From the NCBI GenBank assembly GCA_002239025.1, contig MPNM01000022.1, forward strand, positions 1 to 47,421: 47,421 nucleotides of DNA. The letters are read 5' to 3'. The DNA comes from Chloroflexi bacterium bin125. Lineage in GTDB: Bacteria > Chloroflexota > Dehalococcoidia > Bin125. The stretch's first letter is position 1; the number at the start of each line of letters is the position of its first letter. The notes beneath the pieces are model-generated. The model ran no database searches. It was not told where the DNA came from and saw only the letters and a list, made by a program, of their open reading frames with translations. Position numbers and translations under genes: made by a program. Below, in pieces: positions 32,126-40,842 of the stretch.

Positions 32126-32641
32126 TCAGATGCCGATGCTCGGGCCTGAGCCGAACGACTTGGTCGAGACGACAACCGGTGGGCCGCCACTCGGTGCAAC
32201 CGGGGCCGGAGTCTCCGCCGCCTCCGGAGAGGAGACCAGCCGCCAGTGGTTGCGTCCCGTGTTCTCCAGTTCGCCCGTCTCCTTGAGCCGCTGCAGGCTG
32301 GACTGCAGGGTTGCCATCGGTTGGGCCGAGCGCGGCGCCGCGTTGTGCTGTTCGAGGTAGGCCAGGATCTTGGTCGCGTGCACCGGTTCGCGCTGCTGGC
32401 CCAGGAACTCACGGATCTTGGCGCTGATCAGCCCGCGCGGCAGACGCGAGCGCTTGGGGGACTGCGCCTGACGTCGAACGCCGCGCCGTCTGGTCGGCTT
32501 GTCTGCCGCCGTCGAGCTAGGCGGACCGGACCCCAGGCTCAACAGCTCTTCGATCAACCGCCGTTTCGCGGCCAGCAAGTCCAACTGCGCCTGGATGCCG
32601 TCGAGTTCGGTTCGCAGCTGAACGGCGAATGGGTCAGCCAT
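32126..32641 (-). CDS. Coiled-coil plus winged-helix-like DNA-binding protein
   Basis: The 171-aa product starts with a coiled coil (AVQLRTELDGIQAQLDLLAA), then a basic Arg/Lys-rich linker (~45-70). A winged-helix-like domain follows (~72-135): ISAKIREFLGQQREPVHATK, ILAYLEQHN, TLQSSLQRLKETGELENTGR, NHWRL. The tail is Pro/Ser-rich. GAGAGGAC precedes the ATG. It is 158 bp upstream of the HU-like gene on the same strand and may be a regulator or nucleoid-associated partner; that is inference. Confidence 0.7.
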   Translation of the reverse strand: MADPFAVQLRTELDGIQAQLDLLAAKRRLIEELLSLGSGPPSSTAADKPTRRRGVRRQAQSPKRSRLPRGLISAKIREFLGQQREPVHATKILAYLEQHNAAPRSAQPMATLQSSLQRLKETGELENTGRNHWRLVSSPEAAETPAPVAPSGGPPVVVSTKSFGSGPSIGI

Positions 32642-32996
32642 GGGCGTTCGTCCTCTCAGTGATGATCTCCGTGGATCAGGCGCGTTTCAGCATAGGAGTG
32701 CGCTCCAAGGGCGAGCCCACCGGGCCTCCCGGTGTCGACTCAGCGGGCAATCGATCGCTCCAGAGCCAGGCCGGCGCGCGTTTGCCCCGGAACCCCATCG
32801 TGCCGCACGCGCCGAACATCGTAAGGATCCCCGAGCAGGTGGCGCCGATCATCGGTCTGAACGCCGAGTCCCGCGCCGATCCCCTACATTTCGAGGTCAG
32901 TGGCTGGCTGCGCACAGGCGCGCGGTTGCCATTTCGTTGCTGCCTGGCTGCCTTGATCGAGCGCTGTCGGGGAGGCTCGCCTGCTGGCATGTTGAC

Positions 32997-33125
32997 TCAC
33001 GAGATATTCGCGCCGATCAAGCCGACGAAGATCAACAGCACGGGGCTGACCCCGACCGTGAGGTTGGCGTGGGCCAGGTCGGAATCACCGATGAATTTGC
33101 TGAAGAGTCTCACCATGATGCCCAT
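32997..33125 (-). CDS. Possible small membrane peptide
   Basis: From ATG 33125 (GAGGA upstream) a 42-aa frame reads MVRLFSKFIGDSDLAHANLT and ends in a single hydrophobic helix (VGVSPVLLIFVGLIGANIS). A short amphipathic part before one helix is typical of small membrane proteins, but nothing else supports it. The flanking 32642-32996 contains no other convincing gene. Confidence 0.4.
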   Translation of the reverse strand: MGIMVRLFSKFIGDSDLAHANLTVGVSPVLLIFVGLIGANIS

Positions 33126-33728
33126 CGGTCCTCGCCTTCGGCGGAAACGCGGCACGCCCGAGCAGCCGAGATCGCTGGCGCGCGGTGGAGCAGTCCCCGC
33201 CCCCGCATTAGTTCGCACTCTGGTGGTGGCCGCTCACGCCGTCAACTGTCCCGGTCATCCACGGGCAACTCGCAGACGGTGTCTGTAGCAAATCAGCAGC
33301 GATGGGTCTTTGGCGTCGGCAGCTGAAGTTCCGGCGGGTGCGGCGAGACCGGGACGTGATGGACATCAGCGCAGCCGGCGCTGGCCCCTGGGCGGTTCCT
33401 GTAGGTGAGCAGGTGAAACAACAGGAGGTCCTCGCGGCCGCTCGCTGACGCGCAGCGGCTCCACGATCCGCGCCTGACTGGTTCCGAGCCAAGCGTTCCC
33501 GAAGGAGATCCGAACTGGCCCGTGTCTCGACGCTGCAGCGCTGTTGCGATCAACTCCTGGACCTGGTCCAGCATCGGTCGAGCGGCGCTTGGTTGGTTCC
33601 TCGGCAGTCGCCGCCGAGTTCGCCGGGCGGAGCCGACACTTGCGCGCCGCGGCGGTGCGGGAGGATGGCCGCGGTCGGCGTTACCTGAGTCGCGTGCAGA
33701 GCGAAATCAGGGCGAGCGCAAGACGCTG
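33126..33728. other. Gene-poor interval
   Basis: Several overlapping frames are open on both strands because of the high GC, but none has a good ribosome site plus protein-like composition. A minus-strand frame at 33293-33574 contains a plausible patch (GREDLLLFHLLTYRNRP) and might be a relic. Confidence 0.4.
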
Positions 33729-34505
33729 TCAGACTCCGTCCGCGTCGGCCAGCTCGCGAGGTAGGCGGTAGACCACTTCCATCGGCAGCCCGCGAGCGTC
33801 GCGTTGCGGTTCGGGCGGGATCGATTGCAGGTCGCCCAGGAACGGGTGAGTGCCAACGGCGGTCAGCGCCGTGGCCAGCGCATCGACGACGACGGCTAGG
33901 GGGACCTTGGGCCGGGACCCGCGCCACACATCGTCGAAGAACTCGTGAGCCCAGGGCAGGTACTCGACGAGCACTCCCAGGCGCTCTGCGATTCCCTCCG
34001 GCTGCGCCTTCGAGCACGACATCGGACGCCCGCCGTTGAGCCCCCAGAAACACAACTCGCGGTGCGCCTCGCGCAGTTTCCCGCGCGCATCTGCGTCGGT
34101 CAACATGAGCGCGTCGAGTTCGGCAATCTTGGCCACCATCGCCGCAGACTGCTTGCTGAGTTTCTTACCCAGTGCGCGATGGTTGCGTTCCGACAGCGCC
34201 TCGTATGATCTCGCCTCCCCAGAGCGGAACGCCTCCACGGCGGCGCGGCTCGGGACCGGGGAGACCGAGTGGTGGCGCTGTGGCTTGAGCAAGTCCCTGG
34301 CCAGTTGGAACGCCGCTCGCCTCGGATGCCCAGCGTCTTGCAGCCCGATCGGAATACCGACCAGGATGCTGGAGGCGTCGCCCCAGGCGCCCATGAGCGA
34401 GGTCACGTCGGGAAAGACCTCGGCGCTCGCTGGCCTGGCGAGATTGTCGTCGATCCGCACGGCGACCCATCCGCCCGGACATACATTCGCACCAACGAAA
34501 GCCAT
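33729..34505 (-). CDS. DUF429 family protein (RNase H-fold, predicted nuclease) with altered acidic residues
   Basis: The 258-aa product matches DUF429 along its length: VCPGGWVAV at the N-terminus, IPIGL, a conserved Arg/Ala-rich helix, SVSPVPSR, the KLSKQ segment, and REAHRELCFWGLNGG with a nearby SK. DUF429 is predicted to have an RNase H-like nuclease fold. In most members an Asp precedes CPGGW (GVDGCPGGW) and another precedes IPIGL (DIPIGL). Here these are Asn/Val (GANVCPGGW) and Gly (GIPIGL), so catalysis may be lost or differ. The upstream ribosome site is weak. Confidence 0.8.
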   Translation of the reverse strand: MAFVGANVCPGGWVAVRIDDNLARPASAEVFPDVTSLMGAWGDASSILVGIPIGLQDAGHPRRAAFQLARDLLKPQRHHSVSPVPSRAAVEAFRSGEARSYEALSERNHRALGKKLSKQSAAMVAKIAELDALMLTDADARGKLREAHRELCFWGLNGGRPMSCSKAQPEGIAERLGVLVEYLPWAHEFFDDVWRGSRPKVPLAVVVDALATALTAVGTHPFLGDLQSIPPEPQRDARGLPMEVVYRLPRELADADGV

Positions 34506-34637
34506 CTGCAGCGTTTCTTAACTCTCCATACCCTTCGCCTAAGGTAGTTCTGGCCGCCAAGCGTTGTGGGGCAGTCGGCGGAGGCAGATTGAGACGAAGA
34601 CTTCAGCTAAACCTGCCGCGCGGCCTGTCAACCAGGA

Positions 34638-35063
34638 TCAACCGGTGGCGTCACCGAAGTCCAACAGCTTGCGCAGGTCCTGCCGCAATGAACCCGCGTG
34701 TTCCGCGACCAGTCGCTCGAGCTGTGCGCCGTCAATCAGCTCGATCCGCGGGAAGCCGGTCTGCACGGCTACCTGCTTCGCGTCTGGGCTGAACGCGCTG
34801 GTGGTCACGAACAGACCATGTCCCCCAGTTGGAATCGCACTGCGCAACTGTTGCAGCATCGCCGGTCCGATGATCCCGGTCGCGCGGTAACGCTTGACCT
34901 GAACGAACAGCTGGAGTTCGGCCAAGCCGGCAGCGTTGAGCTTGGCACGGACTTCGCCGCCGCCGTCACCGGACTTGCCTGTTCTCCGCACCGCGGCGCA
35001 GCCCATTGCCTTGAGCAGCGCCGCCACCAGTCGTTCGCTTTGCGGCGCATCAAGTTCCAACAT
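34638..35063 (-). CDS. Mrr-like restriction endonuclease domain protein
   Basis: The 141-aa product (ATG 35063; a TTG at 35117 would add 18 atypical residues) is a stand-alone Mrr_cat domain: SERLVAALLKAMGC, RTGKSGDGGGEVRAKL, FVQVKRY, GHGLFVTTSAFS, IELIDGAQLERL. The PD-(D/E)XK site is recognisable as GGGE...QVK. The usual catalytic Asp of GGxD is Glu here, with the Q-x-K pair kept. Mrr enzymes cut methylated foreign DNA. There is no cognate methyltransferase next door, which is normal for methylation-dependent enzymes. Activity with Glu is uncertain. Confidence 0.8.
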   Translation of the reverse strand: MLELDAPQSERLVAALLKAMGCAAVRRTGKSGDGGGEVRAKLNAAGLAELQLFVQVKRYRATGIIGPAMLQQLRSAIPTGGHGLFVTTSAFSPDAKQVAVQTGFPRIELIDGAQLERLVAEHAGSLRQDLRKLLDFGDATG

Positions 35064-35313
35064 TCGGCGGATGAGCGTGCGCGGGCACGGCTGAGTCACC
35101 CTCCGCCGGCTGGCCAACTACGTTTGATCCGCTTGTTCGGACCGGCAACACCGCAAGGTCACGCGTGTCCGGACGCTGCCGAGCGATGGGGGGGGCGCAC
35201 TGATCACCAGGTCGATGGGTTCGGCGCGTCCAGAATCCACCCCATGTCGCAATGGGCCGCCCATGTGGGAGGCTGGACGGCGAGCGGTCGCAGTGACTGC
35301 GGGTGGACTGCTG

Positions 35314-37455
35314 CTAGCCAACCCACTGGGGAGTGCCCACCGGCGGCATGATCACTTCGACGTCGAGCTTCGTCCCAGCGGGGATTCCCTTGAACACGAT
35401 CGTTTCGACATCCGCCCCGCTCGCGTCGTGCCGCTGCCACCAGCTCTCGCCCGTGCCTCGCAGCACGACGCTGTAGGTCGGGACGCCCGGCACCGCGTTC
35501 CAGCGCACGGTGATCGATGTCCCAACCCGCGAGACTTCGGCGCGAACCGCTTCGGGCCAGGTCCGCACCTCCTGCAGGCTCGACCATGCCTGGGCCGGAA
35601 TCTCTTCGGCGCGCAGGCCAGGAAAATCGAGGGCCAGCTGGAACTCATAGGAGGTATCGGGCGCAAGCCCCGACCATGCCACGGCCAGGTACTGAGCGGC
35701 CCAGATTTTGACGCTGTCGCGCTCGTAGGTCCATTGCTCCTGGCCGCCGACCCGCCACCTGATCCAGAAGCGATAGCCGCCGAGCAGCTCCCACGATTCC
35801 CAAACTGGCGATCGCTCGCCGTAGACGAGCACGCCGACGCGGTCGCTCCCATTGGTGATGTCTCCGAGCTGGGGCGCCACGGATCGTGCACGGTTGAGCG
35901 CTGTAGGGATTGCAGCGCTGCGCCCGCCGTCCTCGATGATCTCGTAGACGAGCGTCTCACTCATCCGCCGACCGAGGTCGTCATCAACCTGGACAGCGAC
36001 TTGCATCACGCGCCTGCCGTCTGGGCCGATACGCCCGTCGCCCGACGCGCAACCCGACTCGAACGCGCCGACGGGGAGAGTCGACGTGATCGGCTCAAGA
36101 TCGCCGACGGTCACCCGATAAGGCGGGACGCCGCGTCGAACCTGCCAGAAGGCTCTCGCGGGAGTCGACGAGCGGAGCTTGCACCTTGACTGCCAATCGT
36201 CGATTCGTAGTTCGAGCTCAGGTGGCGTTCGCAGATCGACTTCCAGTCGAGCCAGGTCGCCCAGGCCGAGGTCGTGGCGGTAGGCGCCGACCAGGAAGAC
36301 GAAGCTCGTCTGCCCCGGAACAAGCTCAAACACGGCGCGGTTCGACCGCCCGGTGTCAATCACCTGCGGCGCGGCGCCCTCGGCGATCAGGTAGGCGCGA
36401 TAGCCGTCGCTGCCCGATGGGTGCCCGCCATACGGCCAGGTCACGTGCAGCTCCGAGCCCCGGCGCTGATAGCGGATTCCCGACTGCGAGGGCGGCCAAG
36501 GCTCAGCGCCGGCGAGGCGGGCCGGCGACCATGCTGACGATGCGCCCTGACGGTCGACCCACCTGATCCGAAACGGATAGGGACCGGGATCATCGCTGTA
36601 GTAGACGAAGGTCGGCCCCGGTCCGACCCGAGACATCCGGCGACCGTCCCGAATCCATTCGACTTCGAGCGGATCTGCATTGTCTGATTCGACTGACACC
36701 GTGAACGCCCAACCTGGCATCTTGCGTGAGCTGGAGACGGCAACGTCCCACTGCGGCAGCGCGTTCGCGATGGCGGCGCGCTCGCCGACTGGACCTGGGA
36801 TCGCAACCTCCATCGTCCGGCCATAGCCCTCCAGGCCAGATGGCCGAATCGCGACTTCGTACCGCGTCCCGCGCAAGAGGGGCTTGGACAGGATGGCTTG
36901 CGAGCGGCATGCCAAGGTGCGGGATTGGGACGCCTGCGGCGCACCGTATTCCTTGATCTCAACTTCGAGTTCACGGTCCAACGCGCTGTGCAAGCACGTC
37001 CAATAGACGATGATCCGATCTCCGGCCACAGCGGCACCGATGTTCTCTGCGATGTTCGCTTCCCACCAGTGCGGCGGCACTGGCTCAGTTCGAAACGAAA
37101 CAACGGTCGAGTAGCGTCTGGAGCGCGCCGGTTCGGCTAGCTCGATGACATAGACGCGGTCCGGATCCAATCCGTCGATCGTCAACTCGTAGGGAGCTTG
37201 CGGACCCACGCTGAACTCAGCTACGGGCCAGATGGGGAAGCCGCTAGTTAGGAACTCACGGCCTTCATAGAGCCGCACATCGTAGACCCGGCCGGCGGGC
37301 GCGTCCCAACTGAGGTGCGCCTCGTCGTGCGTGGCATGGGCCGTGACCTGCAGTGATTCGTTCACGACGTTCGCTGGCGTTGCCGCCTCGGCCAGAACCG
37401 AGCACGCGAGACCGAGCGCCACAATCGCCAATAGGAGCGTGAGTCGGCGCGTCAC
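35314..37455 (-). CDS. Secreted fibronectin-type-III-like protein (paralogue of 25645-28437)
   Basis: GTG 37455 has AGGAGG 7 nt upstream and opens directly on a signal peptide (TLLLAIVALGLACSVLAEA). The 713-aa product contains FnIII-like units with the usual strand-B Trp and Tyr-corner (AHLSWDAPAGRVYDVRL, LDPDRVYVIEL, LAPDTSYEFQLAL). A Cys-bearing module (CKLRSSTPARAFWQVRRG) equals the CDPYGGLPGILRW module of the paralogue. The C-terminus (SVVLRGTGESWWQRH, VFKGIPAGTKLDVEV) is shared too. Compared with the paralogue it has one or two fewer repeats. Expected outside the cell; function unknown. Iteron array D lies ~300 bp upstream of its start. Confidence 0.8.
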   Translation of the reverse strand: MTRRLTLLLAIVALGLACSVLAEAATPANVVNESLQVTAHATHDEAHLSWDAPAGRVYDVRLYEGREFLTSGFPIWPVAEFSVGPQAPYELTIDGLDPDRVYVIELAEPARSRRYSTVVSFRTEPVPPHWWEANIAENIGAAVAGDRIIVYWTCLHSALDRELEVEIKEYGAPQASQSRTLACRSQAILSKPLLRGTRYEVAIRPSGLEGYGRTMEVAIPGPVGERAAIANALPQWDVAVSSSRKMPGWAFTVSVESDNADPLEVEWIRDGRRMSRVGPGPTFVYYSDDPGPYPFRIRWVDRQGASSAWSPARLAGAEPWPPSQSGIRYQRRGSELHVTWPYGGHPSGSDGYRAYLIAEGAAPQVIDTGRSNRAVFELVPGQTSFVFLVGAYRHDLGLGDLARLEVDLRTPPELELRIDDWQSRCKLRSSTPARAFWQVRRGVPPYRVTVGDLEPITSTLPVGAFESGCASGDGRIGPDGRRVMQVAVQVDDDLGRRMSETLVYEIIEDGGRSAAIPTALNRARSVAPQLGDITNGSDRVGVLVYGERSPVWESWELLGGYRFWIRWRVGGQEQWTYERDSVKIWAAQYLAVAWSGLAPDTSYEFQLALDFPGLRAEEIPAQAWSSLQEVRTWPEAVRAEVSRVGTSITVRWNAVPGVPTYSVVLRGTGESWWQRHDASGADVETIVFKGIPAGTKLDVEVIMPPVGTPQWVG

Positions 37456-37761
37456 CGCTGCCTCCTGTTCGCGCCAGCAGCCCGACCGCCGTGACGCATG
37501 ATGAGTGTCCCCGATCCGCAACCAAGTTGTCGACACCACTGTGAGGCCAGAACGAGTTCGGCGACCGACTGCGAGTTCAGTTCCGGCTGTCGAGGCTTGG
37601 CCCGCAGCCGACCCTGGGCACGCGATCCGACCCGCCGTTCACCCGTCCAGCGACGGCCCCAACTCTCCGGCGCTATTGTGCTGCGCAGATGGCGCTGCTG
37701 TCCGGTCGCTGTCCGTCTGCGGTCCGTAACCCCGGACAACCCCCGGCAACCTGGCTAGAAC

Positions 37762-37930
37762 TGCAATCGGAGTGCAATTTCACTGCAATCTGACTGCAAT
37801 CCGGGGGGAAGGAGCCCCAGACACCCACTGGTTGCCCGTTACCTCCTGTAGGAGAGGTCAAGTCCAGTGCAGGACTGGAGATCGGGTGCCGATTGCAATT
37901 GTCAATCGAGTCCGGATTCCTGTACACGCC
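37762..37930. promoter_or_regulatory. Iteron array D, partial palindrome and GTGTACAGGAAT box
   Basis: TGCAATC (one unit TGCAATT) begins at 37762, 37773, 37784 and 37795, exactly 11 bp apart. The GGGGGGAAGGAGCCCC block and the hairpin TCCAGT-GCAGG-ACTGGA (37863-37879) follow, then CGATTG...CAATCG and GGATTCCTGTACACGCC (37914-37930). It is colinear with unit A, but no HTH gene follows; the next minus-strand gene is the 713-aa secreted protein. Confidence 0.75.
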
Positions 37931-38387
37931 CCCGACAGCAAGCAATGTCAAACGGCGGTCCGGGTAGATCGGCGGTGTCACCGGTGACGTTCCTCTCGGA
38001 GGCCGTCCCTGATTGACTAGAGTGGCGGTGCAAGGCGAACACCGCGACCAATGAACCGCCAACCAGCCGCCTTGCAGCGAGGCAGGCAGCCGCACCGGCG
38101 CAGACACCCGGACGGCCGCTGCGGCGCGGGAACGGCGACGGTTCCCACACACGTCACGGTTCCCGCGCCCGGCCCCTCGATCCCGTGGCGCTCATCGATT
38201 TGCGGCGCGCCGGGACCCACGACCCTCGGCATCGTGCACTCGATTGTTTGTCCCGCTCGGTTCCGCCTGCGAGGTGCAACCCGACTACGCTCGTGAGGTG
38301 GGCCGGGAGGCGATGCATAAGCCGCCCGCCCGGCCGAAACCGTCTTGAAGCCGGGTCGGGTCTGTCGAAGCTGGAGCGCCGCTCGAC

Positions 38388-39254
38388 GTGTTTGCATATC
38401 TGCTCGTGTCGTTCGTGCTGGCGCTCACGTTCGCGCTTCAGGTGAGCCCGCAGATCTCCAACGAACCCCGTGTGACGGCCGTCTCGCTCAGCGCCGGCGT
38501 TGAGCACTCCTGCGCCATCGATGCCGAGCATCGGGTCCACTGCTGGGGTTCGAATCGGCACGGCCAACTCGATGCGCTCGCAGGCAGCTACGCGGCGGTC
38601 AGCGCCGGGGATACGCATACCTGCGCTATCGACCTCGACGGCGGTCTGAGCTGTTGGGGCGGAGGCAAGTTCGCCGGCGCCGCGAATCCGGTCGGCCGGT
38701 CTCTCACAGTGAGCGCCGGCGAGGACCACACCTGCTCCGTGCGCGAGGACGGCCGACTGCACTGTTTCGGCTGGAATCGCTACGGCCAGGCCAGTCCACC
38801 CGACGGGAGTTGGCTCGACGTGCAAGTCGGTGAGGACCACTCCTGCGGTCTGCGCCAGGACGGCGCGATCCAATGTTGGGGCGACAACAGCTGGGCTCAA
38901 TCAACTCCGCCCGCGGGCGAGTACGCCGTGCTAGTCGTGGGCGATGATCAGGGCTGCGCGCTCGCCAGCGATGGCCGGCTCGTCTGCTGGGGCGACGATC
39001 AGCGCGGCCAATCCTCCCCGCCGGCTGGATGGCGGTTCCAGCAGATCGCCGCCGGCTACGGCTGCGGATTGACGGCGCAGGGCGTCGTCCGCTGCTGGGG
39101 CGAACTCGACGATCCACCCCAGCCGTTGCAACAGCTCGGCTTTGTCGCGGTCGACGCCGGTCACGAACATGCCTGCGTCATCCTCAACACGGGCGCCGTG
39201 TACTGCTGGCCTGAGAGCCCGACCGCGGTGCCCGACTCGCTGGCGACACGTTAG
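38388..39254 (+). CDS. Secreted RCC1-repeat seven-bladed propeller protein
   Basis: GTG 38388 opens on a hydrophobic signal (LLVSFVLALTFALQVS). The 288-aa product contains seven RCC1-like repeats, each V-x-x-G-x-x-H-x-C-x-(L/I)-x-x-D-G-x-(L/V)-x-C-W-G-x-N, for example AGDTHTCAIDLDGGLSCWG and VGEDHSCGLRQDGAIQCWGD. Each repeat has a conserved Cys pair, so the blades are probably held by disulfides outside the cell. Seven repeats complete one propeller, with only a short tail beyond. In bacteria such proteins are usually secreted and of unknown binding partner. Confidence 0.85.
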   Translation: MFAYLLVSFVLALTFALQVSPQISNEPRVTAVSLSAGVEHSCAIDAEHRVHCWGSNRHGQLDALAGSYAAVSAGDTHTCAIDLDGGLSCWGGGKFAGAANPVGRSLTVSAGEDHTCSVREDGRLHCFGWNRYGQASPPDGSWLDVQVGEDHSCGLRQDGAIQCWGDNSWAQSTPPAGEYAVLVVGDDQGCALASDGRLVCWGDDQRGQSSPPAGWRFQQIAAGYGCGLTAQGVVRCWGELDDPPQPLQQLGFVAVDAGHEHACVILNTGAVYCWPESPTAVPDSLATR

Positions 39255-39652
39255 GCATTCGTCGTTGTCCCCGACCATGCCTCACCTGGCTTGTTCCAAC
39301 TCCGCCACGGAGTGTCCGCAGCCGCCGCTGTCCCGCTCTGTCACCAGTCGCGCCGTCTCATTGGTGTTTCCGGGGCAGCATGGTCAGTTGCCATTCTGCT
39401 CTGAAGGCCGCATTCGACATCCCCGGTCCAGTCTCCAATCCCTGTAGCTCGAGCTTATGCCCGTTAAACACCGAGTCTTCGCCGCGCCGCTCGCCGGTCG
39501 CTGACACGATGTCGCCACGAACCGCCTTGTCGCCCGCCAGCTCCTCGATGAGTCACACATTGGGTTGGTTGCGATGGCGGATGTGTGCGCGTTCGTCGTC
39601 GATCTAATACGACAGTCAGCGCTTCAATCGCAGGCGGGAGATTCGCCCTCAA
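39255..39652. other. Gene-free interval between convergent genes
   Basis: It lies between the stops of the RCC1 gene and the small-membrane-protein cluster. Short open frames on both strands have no ribosome site or protein-like composition. No clear terminator hairpin was found. Confidence 0.5.
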
Positions 39653-40066
39653 TCAGGCGAGCACGAGATAGAGGCCGACGCACCAACAGCCCCAGACGAC
39701 TAGTGCCGCGATCAGTCGCCAGCGCGAGGGCAGGAGCACGGCCGCTGCGGTGATTGGCAATGGCGCCAAGGCCAGGATGATGAGCCCAACGCTGCTGAGG
39801 GCGCTGGCCAAGCCGATGAACGCAGCGGCAGCTCCAATCAGTAAGAGCGCATTGGACTGGCGTCTACGCCGATCTGTTGCCGTCACGGTCGACCTCTCCC
39901 AGTCGCGGGAGCCGCTTCGTGGAGCCAATACCAGACCCGCAGCAATCAGCACGATTCCGGTCACAACGGTGTATGGCCCGATCCCAGCAAGCAGCGGAAC
40001 GCTGGCCAGCATGAGCGCAACGCCGCCGCCGAACAGCCAGCGGGCCAGCATCAGGCCCGACATCAT
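39653..40066 (-). CDS. Small polytopic membrane protein
   Basis: The ATG at 40066 shares a base with the previous gene's stop (TAATG), so it is translationally coupled. The 137-aa product has about four hydrophobic helices in two pairs around a basic loop (SGSRDWERSTVTATDRRRRQ). There are no known motifs. It is the last of five consecutive small membrane-protein genes on this strand. Confidence 0.65.
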   Translation of the reverse strand: MMSGLMLARWLFGGGVALMLASVPLLAGIGPYTVVTGIVLIAAGLVLAPRSGSRDWERSTVTATDRRRRQSNALLLIGAAAAFIGLASALSSVGLIILALAPLPITAAAVLLPSRWRLIAALVVWGCWCVGLYLVLA

Positions 40067-40296
40067 TAATCCCATGCCAGGGCCATGTAGAGCCAACCGC
40101 AACCCAATATCGTTCCGGCGACGAACACCACCCACCGCGCCCAGGTCCGCTCCAGCCAGATCCCGATGACCAGCAGTGGAGTGGCGACTGCCGCAATCAA
40201 CCCCGACTTGAGACCCAATCCGTAGACGAACAGGTACGAGACCAGCATCAACATCAGACCGACATTGAGCAGTGCTGCACCGATGACTGTCTGCAT
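40066..40296 (-). CDS. Small membrane protein
   Basis: The 76-aa product is almost wholly hydrophobic with two or three helices (GAALLNVGLMLMLVSYLFVY, LIAAVATPLLVIGIWL, WVVFVAGTILGCGWLYMAL). Its stop overlaps the next start (TAATG). No family is recognised. Confidence 0.6.
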   Translation of the reverse strand: MQTVIGAALLNVGLMLMLVSYLFVYGLGLKSGLIAAVATPLLVIGIWLERTWARWVVFVAGTILGCGWLYMALAWD

Positions 40297-40316
40297 GGCT
40301 TAGCTCGCTTCGCCGT

Positions 40317-40595
40317 TCAGTCCCAGAACCACTGGCCCAACCATGCGGGCCACCACATCAAGAAGGTGAATCCCGCCGCCAACCAGAATCGCCGGGTCGT
40401 CGGCTCCATCAAGAATCCGACGATGATCGCCATGTGTGCGGCGCCCAGTGCGCCAAAGAAGCCGCCAAGCCACCAGCCAACCGGCGACGCGCCGAGCAAG
40501 CCCCCGATCACAATCAGGGAGTCTGGGAGCGTCATTCGCTTCAGCGGATGACGCCTCTTGCGGGGGCTATCGTCGAGCGGTGATGGGGGTAACAT
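40317..40595 (-). CDS. Small membrane protein, tandem paralogue of the next gene
   Basis: From ATG 40595, one base after the upstream gene's stop, the product is 92 aa; an ATG at 40537 is an alternative. Three hydrophobic helices end in FTFLMWWPAWLGQWFWD, matching LTLVMWWPAVFGDLLWA of the upstream gene, and GAAHMAIIVGFLMEPTTRRF matches its GHVTVWVGFALERSRQRL. The two genes are a diverged tandem duplication. Confidence 0.6.
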   Translation of the reverse strand: MLPPSPLDDSPRKRRHPLKRMTLPDSLIVIGGLLGASPVGWWLGGFFGALGAAHMAIIVGFLMEPTTRRFWLAAGFTFLMWWPAWLGQWFWD

Positions 40596-40596
40596 C

Positions 40597-40842
40597 TCAG
40601 GCCCAAAGCAGATCACCGAACACCGCTGGCCACCACATCACGAGCGTCAACAGCAAAGTGACCACCAGCCGCTGGCGGGACCGTTCAAGGGCGAAGCCAA
40701 CCCAGACAGTTACGTGTCCCACTAGCAGAGACCCGTACACGGCCGCCGCGCTGCCAATCAAGAACCACCATGCCATTGAAGATGCGCCAATGATCAGGCC
40801 GACGAGCATCAGCGCGACCTGGATCTCAACTCGCTCGAACAT
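40597..40842 (-). CDS. Small membrane protein, tandem paralogue
   Basis: The 81-aa product has three hydrophobic helices, starting with MFERVEIQVALMLVGLIIGA and closing with LMWWPAVFGDLLWA-type residues shared with the gene downstream. Its start lies within the end of the 40826-41308 gene, so the cluster is co-transcribed. Function unknown. Confidence 0.6.
   Translation of the reverse strand: MFERVEIQVALMLVGLIIGASSMAWWFLIGSAAAVYGSLLVGHVTVWVGFALERSRQRLVVTLLLTLVMWWPAVFGDLLWA

Noticed and set aside
19895-37930. CRISPR array as an explanation for the TGCAATC repeats
   Set aside because: Units are 7 bp at 10-11 bp spacing with no unique spacers of useful length, and no cas genes are present; the Cas4-like nuclease belongs to a recombination set.
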